Below are positions 7,593 through 15,751 of a stretch of DNA of 64,000 nt, one piece after another. Source of the DNA: Polynucleobacter asymbioticus QLW-P1DMWA-1 (GTDB lineage: Bacteria; Pseudomonadota; Gammaproteobacteria; Burkholderiales; Burkholderiaceae). The DNA is taken from positions 1,922,001 through 1,986,000 of the forward strand of contig NC_009379.1 in the NCBI RefSeq assembly GCF_000016345.1, given 5' to 3'. The notes beneath the pieces were generated by a model that was not told where the DNA came from, ran no database searches, and saw nothing but the letters and a program-made list of their open reading frames with translations. The position numbers were made by a program, and so were the translations under genes. The first letter of the stretch is position 1. Every line of letters begins with the position of its first letter.

Positions 7593-7955
7593 ATGAAGAA
7601 AGTCCTAGTCGTTTTAGCCGCTCTTGGCGCCTTTTCAGGCCTTGTGCAAGCTCAAGAAAAAATCCAAGTGCTCAGCACCCAAGAGCTGGTAAATGTTTGC
7701 AAATTACCTGCAAGCCCTGAATCACGTAGCTTCTGTGTTGGCTATGCCACTAGCGTATATGACACTTATTTAGTAACTCGTCACCCACAACGCGCAAAAC
7801 CTTTTATCTGTGTAAAACAACCAGCGCCACAACGTGATGTTGTTATTGGTGACTTTGTTAAATGGGCTGGGGAAAACCAACAATTCGCTGACAAACCTGC
7901 AGCTGGTGTATTCCTAGGCTTTTTGGCTGATCGCTTTCCATGTGGCAAGAAATAA
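7593..7955 (+). CDS. Secreted Rap1a/Tai-like immunity-domain protein
   Basis: The likely start is the ATG at 7593, with AAGGGAG about 5 bp before it, giving 120 residues; an in-frame ATG at 7560 lacks a ribosome site and would bury the signal peptide. Residues 1-19 are a signal peptide ending in VQAQ. The mature protein has the Rap1a pattern: ELVNVCK, then FCVGYATSVYD, a central C, a V-x-W segment, PAAGVFLGFLADRFPC, and four cysteines expected to form two disulfides. Rap1a-type proteins protect against type VI effectors in Serratia, but stand-alone homologues are widespread and no effector gene is adjacent. Confidence 0.75.
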   Translation: MKKVLVVLAALGAFSGLVQAQEKIQVLSTQELVNVCKLPASPESRSFCVGYATSVYDTYLVTRHPQRAKPFICVKQPAPQRDVVIGDFVKWAGENQQFADKPAAGVFLGFLADRFPCGKK

Positions 7956-7999
7956 TCCACATTACTCTGCCAATACACAATACTTAAGGAACAGTTGAC

Positions 8000-8287
8000 A
8001 TGAAAAAAATTATTGCAATCACAGCTGCTGCTGTAGCAATCACAGGATGCTCTGGTATGAGCAATACTGAACAACGCACTTTATCTGGCGCCTCTATTGG
8101 TGCCGTTGCAGGTGGCGTAGGAACAGCTATATTCCACGGCAACCCAATCTGGGGTGTAGTTGGTGGCGCCGCTGTAGGTGCAGCCTCTGGTTATGCTTAT
8201 GATGCTTATAAGAAAAATGAAGGCTCTAACTACAACGCAGGTTACAACGCTGGCAAAAATAATCAGCCAAACAATGCGCCTAACTAA
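8000..8287 (+). CDS. Glycine-zipper lipoprotein
   Basis: The 95-residue protein has a lipoprotein signal with the lipobox AITGC (cysteine at residue 18). It is followed by a glycine-zipper membrane segment, GASIGAVAGGVGTAI and then GVVGGAAVGAASGYAYDAY, at about 30-72, and a polar Asn/Gly-rich tail. Such proteins sit in the outer membrane or periplasm and often serve in envelope maintenance; a specific function is not known. It follows the Rap1a-like gene by 44 bp on the same strand and ends before a strong terminator, so the two probably form an operon. Confidence 0.8.
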   Translation: MKKIIAITAAAVAITGCSGMSNTEQRTLSGASIGAVAGGVGTAIFHGNPIWGVVGGAAVGAASGYAYDAYKKNEGSNYNAGYNAGKNNQPNNAPN

Positions 8288-8320
8288 TTCGTTAGCTCGT
8301 TAGACTAAGCAACAAAACAG

Positions 8321-8348
8321 CCCAGCTTGTATTAACTTACAAGCTGGG
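8321..8348. terminator. Strong bidirectional terminator overlapping the osmC 3' end
   Basis: CCCAGCTTGTA at 8321-8331 pairs perfectly with its complement at 8338-8348 (11 bp, 6-nt loop), and T5 follows on the plus strand. The stop codon of the convergent OsmC gene (8332-8334) lies inside the loop, so the right arm is also OsmC coding sequence. Confidence 0.85.
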
Positions 8349-8721
8349 TTTTTATTTGTATTTGCCCTGTCAATGCTTTATGAATTGGACATTTATTAGC
8401 AATCTCTAATAAACGTTCTTTTTCTTCCACACTCAGATTGCCGATCAACTGAATATCACGAGAAAATTTTTCAACCTCGTCGTTGCGCTCAATATCAACA
8501 GTCACAACCGCATTCTCTAGATTCATTGCCTTACGACCCGCATACATTTTTAATGTCATGCTAGTGCATGCTGCTAAAGCTGCACCCAAAAATTCATGAG
8601 GATTAGGACCAGCTCCATCACCCCCATTTTGCAATCCTGCATCCGATAAAAAATGCAGATCACCGACTGTCAGTTTTTGCTGCAATGATCCATCGCCAAA
8701 TTGTGAAGTTACTTTTCTCAT
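8332..8721 (-). CDS. OsmC family protein
   Basis: The 129-residue protein is an OsmC/Ohr-fold protein. It shows the family features GPNPHEFLGAALAACTSMTLKMYA around the first redox cysteine (about residue 52) and ANKCPIHKALTG around the second (about residue 110). Members reduce organic hydroperoxides using thiols, though this short YhfA-like branch is not well characterised. It lies 37 bp downstream of the rhodanese gene on the same strand, suggesting a small sulfur/redox operon. Confidence 0.88.
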   Translation of the reverse strand: MRKVTSQFGDGSLQQKLTVGDLHFLSDAGLQNGGDGAGPNPHEFLGAALAACTSMTLKMYAGRKAMNLENAVVTVDIERNDEVEKFSRDIQLIGNLSVEEKERLLEIANKCPIHKALTGQIQIKTQLVS

Positions 8722-8758
8722 GATTACCCTTAGGTTAATGAATCAATTTAGTAGTTAT

Positions 8759-9169
8759 TTAACCAGAGTGGGGCTTAGAAGCTTTTTCAACAGTAGGTAA
8801 AGAGGCTTTCTTCCAAGCGTTAAATCCGCCAGCCAGGTGGCAGACGTTTGGAACCCCCATCTTTTGCAGTATTTCTGTAGCTAAAGCAGAACGCCAGGCT
8901 GATGCGCAATACAAGATTAGGCGTTTTCCTTCGCCAAATATCGGCTTGTAATAAGGGCTATCGGGATCAACCCAGAATTCCAACATGCCACGCGGGGCAT
9001 GCAAAGCATTTGGAATCATTCCCTCTCGCTCCAACTCGCGCACATCCCGAATATCGACAAATACCGCATTTGAGTCAGACAACAATTCCTGCGCCTTATC
9101 CAATGGGATTGTCTCAATTGCCTCCATTGCGTTATCAATCAGCGCTTGATATCCAATCTTTAATTTCAT
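8759..9169 (-). CDS. Rhodanese-like domain protein
   Basis: The start is taken as the ATG at 9169, which has AGGAG 6-7 bp upstream; a TTG one codon earlier is less likely. The 136-residue protein is a single rhodanese domain: FVDIRDVRELEREGMIPNALHAPRG is the CH2A-like entry, and the active-site loop CASAWRS carries the persulfide-accepting cysteine. It would transfer sulfane sulfur in the cytoplasm; the acceptor is unknown. It is followed by an OsmC gene. Confidence 0.88.
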   Translation of the reverse strand: MKLKIGYQALIDNAMEAIETIPLDKAQELLSDSNAVFVDIRDVRELEREGMIPNALHAPRGMLEFWVDPDSPYYKPIFGEGKRLILYCASAWRSALATEILQKMGVPNVCHLAGGFNAWKKASLPTVEKASKPHSG

Positions 9170-9227
9170 CAAAATCTCCTAAATCACCAATGCTGTTAAC
9201 GAGGGGGACACCTGCTACCATTCTGGT

Positions 9228-10490
9228 ATGAACTTTACCGCTACAGAACTCGGCGCAACAATTATTTTTGCAATCGCAGTTTTGCATACTTTTTGCACGG
9301 GTTATTTTGAAACTCTCGCTCACCAGTCTCGTCGACATGCCGGTCTTTGGCATTTACTGGGTGAAGTAGAAATTGTTTTTGGTTTTTGGGCTGCAATTTT
9401 GGTTATTTTTATCAGCCTCTACGATGACCTCAATACTGCCAAAGCATTCCTAAATAAACGCAACTTTACTGAGCCTTTATTTGTTTTTGCCATCATGATT
9501 GTGGCTGGAAGCAAACCGATACTCTATGTGTCAACCCAATTCCTGCATACCTTAGCGCGGGCACTTCAATTTCTCTTGCGACTGAAAAAAGCACCGGCTT
9601 TATATTTTTTAACGCTTGCCATTACACCTCTCTTGGGTTCAGTCATCACTGAGCCAGCTGCAATGACCTTGGCCGCATTCTTACTACGAGATTTGGTATA
9701 CCGCCATCAATGTTCTAAAGCATTATTGTTTGGCACGCTCGGAGTGTTATTTGTCAATATTTCTATTGGCGGAACTCTGACTAATTTTGCAGCGCCTCCC
9801 GTTCTCATGGTAGCAACGACCTGGGACTGGAGCTCAGCATTTATGTTCACTAATTTTGGCCTTGAATCTAGTATTGCCATCTTCATCAATGCGTTGGGCG
9901 CAACACTACTGTTTCATCGTCAGTTGGTTGAACCTGTCACGAATAGCACGACTACTAAAGTACCCCTTGCAGTGATCTTGATGCACTTGTTATTTTTATG
10001 TGGCGTAGTAGTGTTTGCACATGATCCTATTATTTTTATGTGGCTATTACTTTTCTTTATTGGTTACACAACAGCGTATCCCAAACATCAAAGCCCACTT
10101 ATTTTGAAAGAAGCTCTACTAGTTGGTTTTTTCTTGGGAGGATTAGTAGTTTTGGGGGCTCTTCAAGGATGGTGGTTACAACCGATCCTGAGCATGATGG
10201 AACCAACGGCCGTCTTTTATGGCAGCCTCGCGCTTACCGCTATTACCGATAATGCTGCATTGACCTATTTAGGCTCACTGGTAACTGGCACCTCCCCGGA
10301 ATTTAAACTGGCATTGGTAGGCGGCGCTGTTGCTGGCGGAGGATTAACGGTGATTGCAAATGCACCCAATCCAGCTGGTATTGCAATCTTGCGTCATCAC
10401 TTTCCCAATGGGGCCGTATCTGCATTACATCTTCTCATTGCCGCTATACCCCCTACAGTGGTGGCTATTTTTGCTTATCGCGTTTTTTAA
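9228..10490 (+). CDS. Putative Na+/H+ antiporter
   Basis: The 420-residue protein has about 11 hydrophobic segments and belongs, as I recognise it, to the putative Na+/H+ antiporter family once called DUF1504. It shares the ion-transporter-like features GSVITEPAAMTLAAFLLRD and GGTLTNFAAPPVLMVATTW in the first half and TAITDNAALTYLGSLV and VIANAPNPAGIAIL in the second, an inverted-repeat arrangement typical of secondary transporters. It would act in the inner membrane. It is divergent from the rhodanese gene and lies 67 bp before miaB. The ion specificity is not shown by sequence alone. Confidence 0.75.
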   Translation: MNFTATELGATIIFAIAVLHTFCTGYFETLAHQSRRHAGLWHLLGEVEIVFGFWAAILVIFISLYDDLNTAKAFLNKRNFTEPLFVFAIMIVAGSKPILYVSTQFLHTLARALQFLLRLKKAPALYFLTLAITPLLGSVITEPAAMTLAAFLLRDLVYRHQCSKALLFGTLGVLFVNISIGGTLTNFAAPPVLMVATTWDWSSAFMFTNFGLESSIAIFINALGATLLFHRQLVEPVTNSTTTKVPLAVILMHLLFLCGVVVFAHDPIIFMWLLLFFIGYTTAYPKHQSPLILKEALLVGFFLGGLVVLGALQGWWLQPILSMMEPTAVFYGSLALTAITDNAALTYLGSLVTGTSPEFKLALVGGAVAGGGLTVIANAPNPAGIAILRHHFPNGAVSALHLLIAAIPPTVVAIFAYRVF

Positions 10491-10557
10491 TAGGGTTAAA
10501 GCCGCATTCACAGTAAAATCTGAGCTTCGCCCCCAGCTATAAATCTGAGAACGGCAT

Positions 10558-11904
10558 ATGAAAAAGCTCTATATCAAAACCTTTGGTTGCCAAATGAACG
10601 AGTATGACTCGGGCAAAATGGCGGACCTACTCCATGCCGATGAGGGCATGGTCATGACAGACACCCCTGAAGATGCGGATGTTGTTTTACTAAACACATG
10701 CTCTATACGCGAGAAAGCCGAAGATAAAGTGTTTTCTGATCTTGGGCGCTTAAGAGAGCTCAAAAAAACTAAACCTCATATGTTAATTGGCGTTGGTGGA
10801 TGCGTAGCTAGTCAAGAAGGCCGCCAAATTGTTAGTCGTGCGCCTTATGTAGACGTTGTATTTGGCCCCCAAACCTTACATCGTTTAAGCGATCTCATTG
10901 CACAACGTCGAAAAACAGGTCTCTCTCAAGTAGATATCTCCTTTCCTGAGATTGAGAAGTTTGATCACCTCCCAGCCTCCCGTCAAACGCGTGGCTCTGC
11001 TTACGTTTCCATCATGGAGGGCTGCTCTAAATACTGCAGTTACTGTGTAGTGCCATATACCCGCGGCGAGGAAGTTTCCAGGCCATTTGATGATGTGTTA
11101 ACCGAGGTTGCCGGTCTTGCCAGCAAAGGCGTAAAAGAAATCGTGCTGCTTGGACAAAACGTCAATGCGTATCTTGGAAAAATGGGAGATGCCGAAGAGA
11201 TTGCAGACTTTGCTTTGTTAATTGAATACATCGCAGAAATTCCCGGAGTAGAGCGGATTCGTTTTACAACCAGCCATCCTAAAGAATTTACTCAACGCTT
11301 GATTGATGTGTATGCCAAGGTTCCTAAGTTAGTAAGCCATCTTCATCTACCAGTCCAACATGGTTCTGACTCAATTCTGTCAGCCATGAAGCGTGGCTAT
11401 ACTGCTTTGGAATATAAAAGCATTATTCGGAAGATGCGTGCTGTACGTCCTGACCTTACGCTATCAAGTGATTTCATTGTGGGCTTTCCGGGGGAGACGG
11501 ATGCCGATTTTGAGAAGTTATTAAAAATGGTGCAAGAGCTCGATTTCGATAACAGCTTTTGCTTTATCTTTAGCCCACGCCCAGGCACGCCGGCGGCTAA
11601 CTTAAGCGATGACACTCCCTACGAAGTGAAATTAAAGCGTCTACAAACTCTCTTGGCGTTAATTGAAGGGCAATCAAATCAGATTAGCCAAAAAATGTTG
11701 GGCAAGACTGAAAGAGTCCTCATTGAAGGCTTAGCTAAAGACGGAGTTAACCTTCAAGGTCGCGCTGAAAACAATCGAGTCATTCATTTTTCCCCGCCAG
11801 ATCAAAATATCGACGGCTTGATTGGAGAAATGGTAGATATTCGCATTACTGAGGTGCTTAATTACACTCTCCGCGGTGAATTGGTAGAGACTCATGTCAT
11901 CTAA
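10558..11904 (+). CDS. miaB: tRNA-2-methylthio-N6-dimethylallyladenosine synthase MiaB
   Basis: The 448-residue radical-SAM methylthiotransferase adds a methylthio group to i6A37 of tRNAs reading UNN codons. The N-terminal UPF0004 domain supplies three cysteines for the auxiliary Fe-S cluster ([15 protein letters not shown] and GGCVA). The radical-SAM motif CSKYCSYC binds the second cluster near residue 158, and a C-terminal TRAM domain follows. Its stop overlaps the ybeY start by 11 bp, indicating translational coupling. In many betaproteobacteria a phoH gene sits between these two; here there is none. Confidence 0.97.
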   Translation: MKKLYIKTFGCQMNEYDSGKMADLLHADEGMVMTDTPEDADVVLLNTCSIREKAEDKVFSDLGRLRELKKTKPHMLIGVGGCVASQEGRQIVSRAPYVDVVFGPQTLHRLSDLIAQRRKTGLSQVDISFPEIEKFDHLPASRQTRGSAYVSIMEGCSKYCSYCVVPYTRGEEVSRPFDDVLTEVAGLASKGVKEIVLLGQNVNAYLGKMGDAEEIADFALLIEYIAEIPGVERIRFTTSHPKEFTQRLIDVYAKVPKLVSHLHLPVQHGSDSILSAMKRGYTALEYKSIIRKMRAVRPDLTLSSDFIVGFPGETDADFEKLLKMVQELDFDNSFCFIFSPRPGTPAANLSDDTPYEVKLKRLQTLLALIEGQSNQISQKMLGKTERVLIEGLAKDGVNLQGRAENNRVIHFSPPDQNIDGLIGEMVDIRITEVLNYTLRGELVETHVI

Positions 11905-12361
11905 CTCAAAACTATTGATTGATATTCAGACGGCGAGCCCAGCTATTGAAGCAGCCCTTAAGAAAATTGCCTCTTCAGCTTTGATCAAAAAATGGATCAA
12001 AGCTGCTACTCCTCTTAGCGGTCTTCTCACACTACGTTTTGTGAATTCGACCGAAGGGAAAAAACTGAATGCAGCCTTTCGAAAAAAACATTACGCAACC
12101 AATGTTTTGACATTTCCCTATGAGCACTCAAAAAGCGCTTTAAGCGCTGATATTATTTTTTGCCTACCAGTGATTCGGAAAGAGGCAAAAGAGCAAGGTA
12201 AAACTGTAAAAGCACATTTAGCCCATTTGATCGTTCATGGATGTCTTCATGCTCAAGGCTTTGATCACGAACATGAAAAAGAAACAAAGAAGATGGAAAA
12301 ATTAGAGGTGGCACTTCTGAAAAAATTGGGTTTTACGGACCCCTACCTAACAACACAATAA
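11894..12361 (+). CDS. ybeY: Endoribonuclease YbeY (16S rRNA maturation)
   Basis: The 155-residue protein carries the metal-binding signature [12 protein letters not shown] near residue 115, with three histidines for zinc, followed by the conserved KMEKLE segment. YbeY takes part in 16S rRNA 3' maturation and ribosome quality control. It starts inside the last codons of miaB. The upstream RxLN-type region ([17 protein letters not shown]) and the TNVLTFPYE motif are intact. Confidence 0.95.
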   Translation: MSSNSKLLIDIQTASPAIEAALKKIASSALIKKWIKAATPLSGLLTLRFVNSTEGKKLNAAFRKKHYATNVLTFPYEHSKSALSADIIFCLPVIRKEAKEQGKTVKAHLAHLIVHGCLHAQGFDHEHEKETKKMEKLEVALLKKLGFTDPYLTTQ

Positions 12362-12415
12362 ATTTCTATCCCCTTCATTTAATAATTTGTCTTATTTCTA
12401 CGCTATTCTTGCAAC

Positions 12416-13255
12416 ATGCCTGACCCCAACAAATCCCTACTAGACCGACTTGCCGAGTTCCTGTCGCCGCAACCGACCAGTCCGAGCGAACGTCGCCAAG
12501 AACTGATTGAAACACTGCGTGAAGCTCAAACTGAGGGATTAATCGACGCCGACGCCCTCTCTATGATTGAAGGCGTCTTTCAGGTGGGGCAGCTATGTGC
12601 GCGAGACATTTTGGTGCCACGCGCTCAGATCGACTGGATCGATATCGGTTTGGCTTTGCCTGAAATCGTGAAATCCGTTATTGAGGCCGCTCACTCACGC
12701 TTTCCTGTATTTGAAGGAAGTCGGGATAACGTGATTGGCATCTTATTGGCCAAAGATTTGCTGCGCCACTCCACGGAAAAAGATTTTCAAGTTCGAGACT
12801 GGTTACGTCCAGCAGTTTTTATTCCAGAATCAAAACGTTTGAGTGTGTTACTGCGCGATTTCAAAGACAATCGGAATCACTTAGCTGTAGTTGTTGATGA
12901 ATATAGTGGGGTCGCGGGCATTATCACCATTGAAGATGTCCTAGAGCAAATTGTTGGTGATATCGAAGATGAACATGATATTGATGAGGAGGCTGATAAC
13001 ATCATCTCTTTAGATAATGGTGATATTCGCGTTAAAGGCATTACAGAGCTAGAGCAATTCAACGAAACATTGGGCACCCATTTTGCGCCCGAAGATATCG
13101 AAACAGTAGCCGGTCTCGTCATTCAACATTTGGGCCGCGTTCCAAAAATGGGTGAGCTCATTGAGATTGATGGAATTGAGTTTGAGGTGCAACGTGCTGA
13201 CCCTCGCCAGATTCATATTCTATTAGCCCGCCAAATTTCTAAAAAAGCTGACTGA
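12416..13255 (+). CDS. ybeX: CorC/YbeX-type CBS-domain protein
   Basis: The 279-residue soluble protein has paired CBS domains (about 65-190, including PRAQIDWIDIG, SRFPVFEGSRDNVIGILLAKDLL and VDEYSGVAGIITIEDVLEQIVGDIEDEHD) and a C-terminal CorC_HlyC domain with the TVAGLVIQHLGRVPKMGE segment. No membrane-spanning DUF21 domain is present. It is linked to Mg2+/Co2+ efflux or, more recently for YbeX, to ribosome metabolism. It lies between ybeY and lnt, the order conserved in proteobacteria. Confidence 0.93.
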   Translation: MPDPNKSLLDRLAEFLSPQPTSPSERRQELIETLREAQTEGLIDADALSMIEGVFQVGQLCARDILVPRAQIDWIDIGLALPEIVKSVIEAAHSRFPVFEGSRDNVIGILLAKDLLRHSTEKDFQVRDWLRPAVFIPESKRLSVLLRDFKDNRNHLAVVVDEYSGVAGIITIEDVLEQIVGDIEDEHDIDEEADNIISLDNGDIRVKGITELEQFNETLGTHFAPEDIETVAGLVIQHLGRVPKMGELIEIDGIEFEVQRADPRQIHILLARQISKKAD

Positions 13256-13263
13256 GTCTCGTC

Positions 13264-14775
13264 TTGCAAAAACAAAGTTTTAGCATCCTGAATTTGATTT
13301 TGCTCTTTGTCTTAGGGGTCCTCCTAGCAGTGGCTGCTGAGCTCGCTTACGGCGGATGGATTCAAATACCTATCCTCTCTTTAGTATGGTGGCGACTAGG
13401 TTTGCAAGAAGCACTACCCATAAAAAAACAGGCTCTTTCTGGATTTACATTTGGGCTTGGTTATTTTGTTGTGGGGGTTTGGTGGCTTTACATTAGCATG
13501 CATGATGTTGGTGGCATGCATGCCCTACTCTCCGTTCTTGCAGTATTTTTGCTGTCATCGTGCCTGGCTATTTACTTCTCTATAGCCTGCCTTGCAATCC
13601 CCCTCTTTAAAAAATCGGGTGTATCAGGTCTCATTTTGGCTGCCAGTTGGGTTGCCATGGATTTTTTACGCGGATATCTATTTACTGGATTTCCTTGGAT
13701 GGGCTTTGCTGAAACGCAGATTAATGGTCCCTTTGCCGGAATAGCACCTATTTTCGGAGGATTAGCTTGTACATTTTTAACTATCTGGTGCTCATGGGAG
13801 TTACTTCAAATTAAAGGGCGATGGCTCACAAGTAGCCTTGCTATTGTTGGCGTTATTGCATTCACTCAAGCGATAGGACTAATTAACTTTACAAAACCAT
13901 TTGGTGAACCAATCAGCGTTCGCTTAATTCAAGGGAATTTTGCGCAAAGCCTTAAATTTAATCCTCTAGCTATTGGACAACAAATTGATTTCTACACAAA
14001 AGAAATAATCAAGACGCCTGCCAATCTGATTGTCGTTCCTGAAACCGCCTTCCCCTGGCCACAAGTGAATCTTCCAATAGGCCTCATTAATTACTTGCAA
14101 ACTTTTTCTAGCAATACCGAAAGCAATGTATTGTTAGGTTTGATTGGTGAAGTTAATACCGATGGCACTATGCAATATACGAATCGTGCATTAGGGCTTA
14201 GTCCAAATCAAATTCCTTACCAATATGACAAATTTCACTTAGTTCCTTTTGGTGAATTTATACCTCTGGGCTTTCGTTGGTTCATTGATGCATTTCGCGT
14301 GCCTTTAAGTGACTTTGCGCGAGGTGGCGCAGATCAGTCGCCTCTAACAGTGGTACGAAAAGATCAACTGGATATTCATGCTGCAATCACCATTTGTTAT
14401 GAGGATGTTTTTGGCAGTGAACTGGCAACCCGTATTCGCCAAAGCAAGCAACCCGTTAATCTATTAATTAACATGACCAATCTTGCGTGGTTTGGTCAAT
14501 CTCAAGCGCCAATGCAGCAGCTAAGACTCTCTCAATTACGCTCTCTTGAAACAGGATTGCCAGCCTTACGCGCCACCAATACTGGCATCACCTCAGTCCT
14601 CAGCTCGAACGGCAAAGTCTTGCAATCTGTTCCGGAATTTACCCAAACTACCCTAAACACCCAAGTGCAGACCTATAGCGGGAAAACACCTTATGTCATT
14701 TGGGGTAATTTACCCATCCTGAGCTTTTCGTGCCTTCTTCTCATCTGGGCCCTTATCCGCCTAAGGCGTTTTTAG
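13264..14775 (+). CDS. lnt: Apolipoprotein N-acyltransferase
   Basis: The 503-residue inner-membrane enzyme adds the third acyl chain to the N-terminal cysteine of lipoproteins. An N-terminal block of about six or seven hydrophobic helices (1-210) precedes a nitrilase-like periplasmic domain. Catalytic residues are visible: the glutamate in VPETAFPWP, a lysine in the KFHLVPFGEF region, and the cysteine in TICYEDVFG. A C-terminal helix closes the protein. The start is read as TTG at 13264, eight bases after the ybeX stop; no better ATG lies nearby upstream. Confidence 0.95.
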   Translation: MQKQSFSILNLILLFVLGVLLAVAAELAYGGWIQIPILSLVWWRLGLQEALPIKKQALSGFTFGLGYFVVGVWWLYISMHDVGGMHALLSVLAVFLLSSCLAIYFSIACLAIPLFKKSGVSGLILAASWVAMDFLRGYLFTGFPWMGFAETQINGPFAGIAPIFGGLACTFLTIWCSWELLQIKGRWLTSSLAIVGVIAFTQAIGLINFTKPFGEPISVRLIQGNFAQSLKFNPLAIGQQIDFYTKEIIKTPANLIVVPETAFPWPQVNLPIGLINYLQTFSSNTESNVLLGLIGEVNTDGTMQYTNRALGLSPNQIPYQYDKFHLVPFGEFIPLGFRWFIDAFRVPLSDFARGGADQSPLTVVRKDQLDIHAAITICYEDVFGSELATRIRQSKQPVNLLINMTNLAWFGQSQAPMQQLRLSQLRSLETGLPALRATNTGITSVLSSNGKVLQSVPEFTQTTLNTQVQTYSGKTPYVIWGNLPILSFSCLLLIWALIRLRRF

Positions 14776-14835
14776 TTCATTTTTAGCGCTTTCAGTCGCT
14801 AGCCATGTAAAATCAAAGGCTTAGCCAGGTTAAAC

Positions 14836-15720
14836 ATGCTTACTTTTCAGCAAATCATTCTTAAACTTCAAGATTATTGGGACCAACAAGGTTGTGCCCT
14901 ATTGCAACCCATCGACCTCGAGGTAGGCGCCGGTACATCACATACCGCCACCTTCTTAAGAGCAATTGGACCCGAACCCTGGAAAGCAGCCTATGTTCAG
15001 CCATCACGCCGTCCTAAGGATGGCCGCTATGGTGAGAACCCGAACCGCTTGCAACATTACTACCAATACCAAGTAGTTCTTAAGCCAGCACCAGAAAATA
15101 TTTTAGAGCTCTATCTTGGCTCTTTAGCAACCTTAGGTCTTGACCTCAAACAAAACGATATTCGTTTCGTTGAGGATGACTGGGAAAATCCAACGCTTGG
15201 TGCCTGGGGCTTAGGTTGGGAAGTTTGGCTCAATGGGATGGAAGTAACGCAATTTACTTATTTTCAGCAAGTAGGCGGCCTAGACTGCAAGCCAGTTCTA
15301 GGAGAAATTACATACGGCATTGAACGTTTGGCAATGTATATCCAAAACTGCTCTAACGTGTACGACTTAGTTTGGGCCGATGGCATTTCTTATGGCGATG
15401 TCTATCATCAAAATGAAGTAGAGCAGTCTTGTTATAACTTTGAGCATTCCAATACGGACCTACTCTTTGCAAACTTCACCAATTTTGAAAGTGAAGCAAA
15501 ACGCTTGATGGAAGTGCCATTGGCTTTACCGGCATATGAGATGGTTCTAAAGGCTGCACATACATTTAATCTATTGGATGCCCGTGGCGCAATCTCTGTT
15601 ACAGAACGTGCAGCCTATATTGGCCGGATTCGAAATCTCTCGCGCGCAGTTGCTCAGGCCTACTTTGAGTCTAGAGAAAAGTTGGGCTTTCCAATGTGTC
15701 AACGACAAGTTAAAGCCTAA
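14836..15720 (+). CDS. glyQ: Glycyl-tRNA synthetase alpha subunit
   Basis: The 294-residue subunit holds the class II catalytic core of the alpha2beta2 glycyl-tRNA synthetase. The [23 protein letters not shown] and [19 protein letters not shown] (motif 2) blocks and the C-terminal motif 3 helix region are typical, and the length is close to the usual 300. It lies 31 bp before glyS. Confidence 0.97.
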   Translation: MLTFQQIILKLQDYWDQQGCALLQPIDLEVGAGTSHTATFLRAIGPEPWKAAYVQPSRRPKDGRYGENPNRLQHYYQYQVVLKPAPENILELYLGSLATLGLDLKQNDIRFVEDDWENPTLGAWGLGWEVWLNGMEVTQFTYFQQVGGLDCKPVLGEITYGIERLAMYIQNCSNVYDLVWADGISYGDVYHQNEVEQSCYNFEHSNTDLLFANFTNFESEAKRLMEVPLALPAYEMVLKAAHTFNLLDARGAISVTERAAYIGRIRNLSRAVAQAYFESREKLGFPMCQRQVKA

Positions 15721-15751
15721 TTTCTGGCACTGAAATCGACACAATCTATCT

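Noticed and set aside
13496..13525. GCATGCAT/ATGCATGC inverted repeat inside lnt
   Set aside because: It encodes a conserved-looking protein segment with repeated Met-His codons; self-complementarity of the short palindromes explains it.
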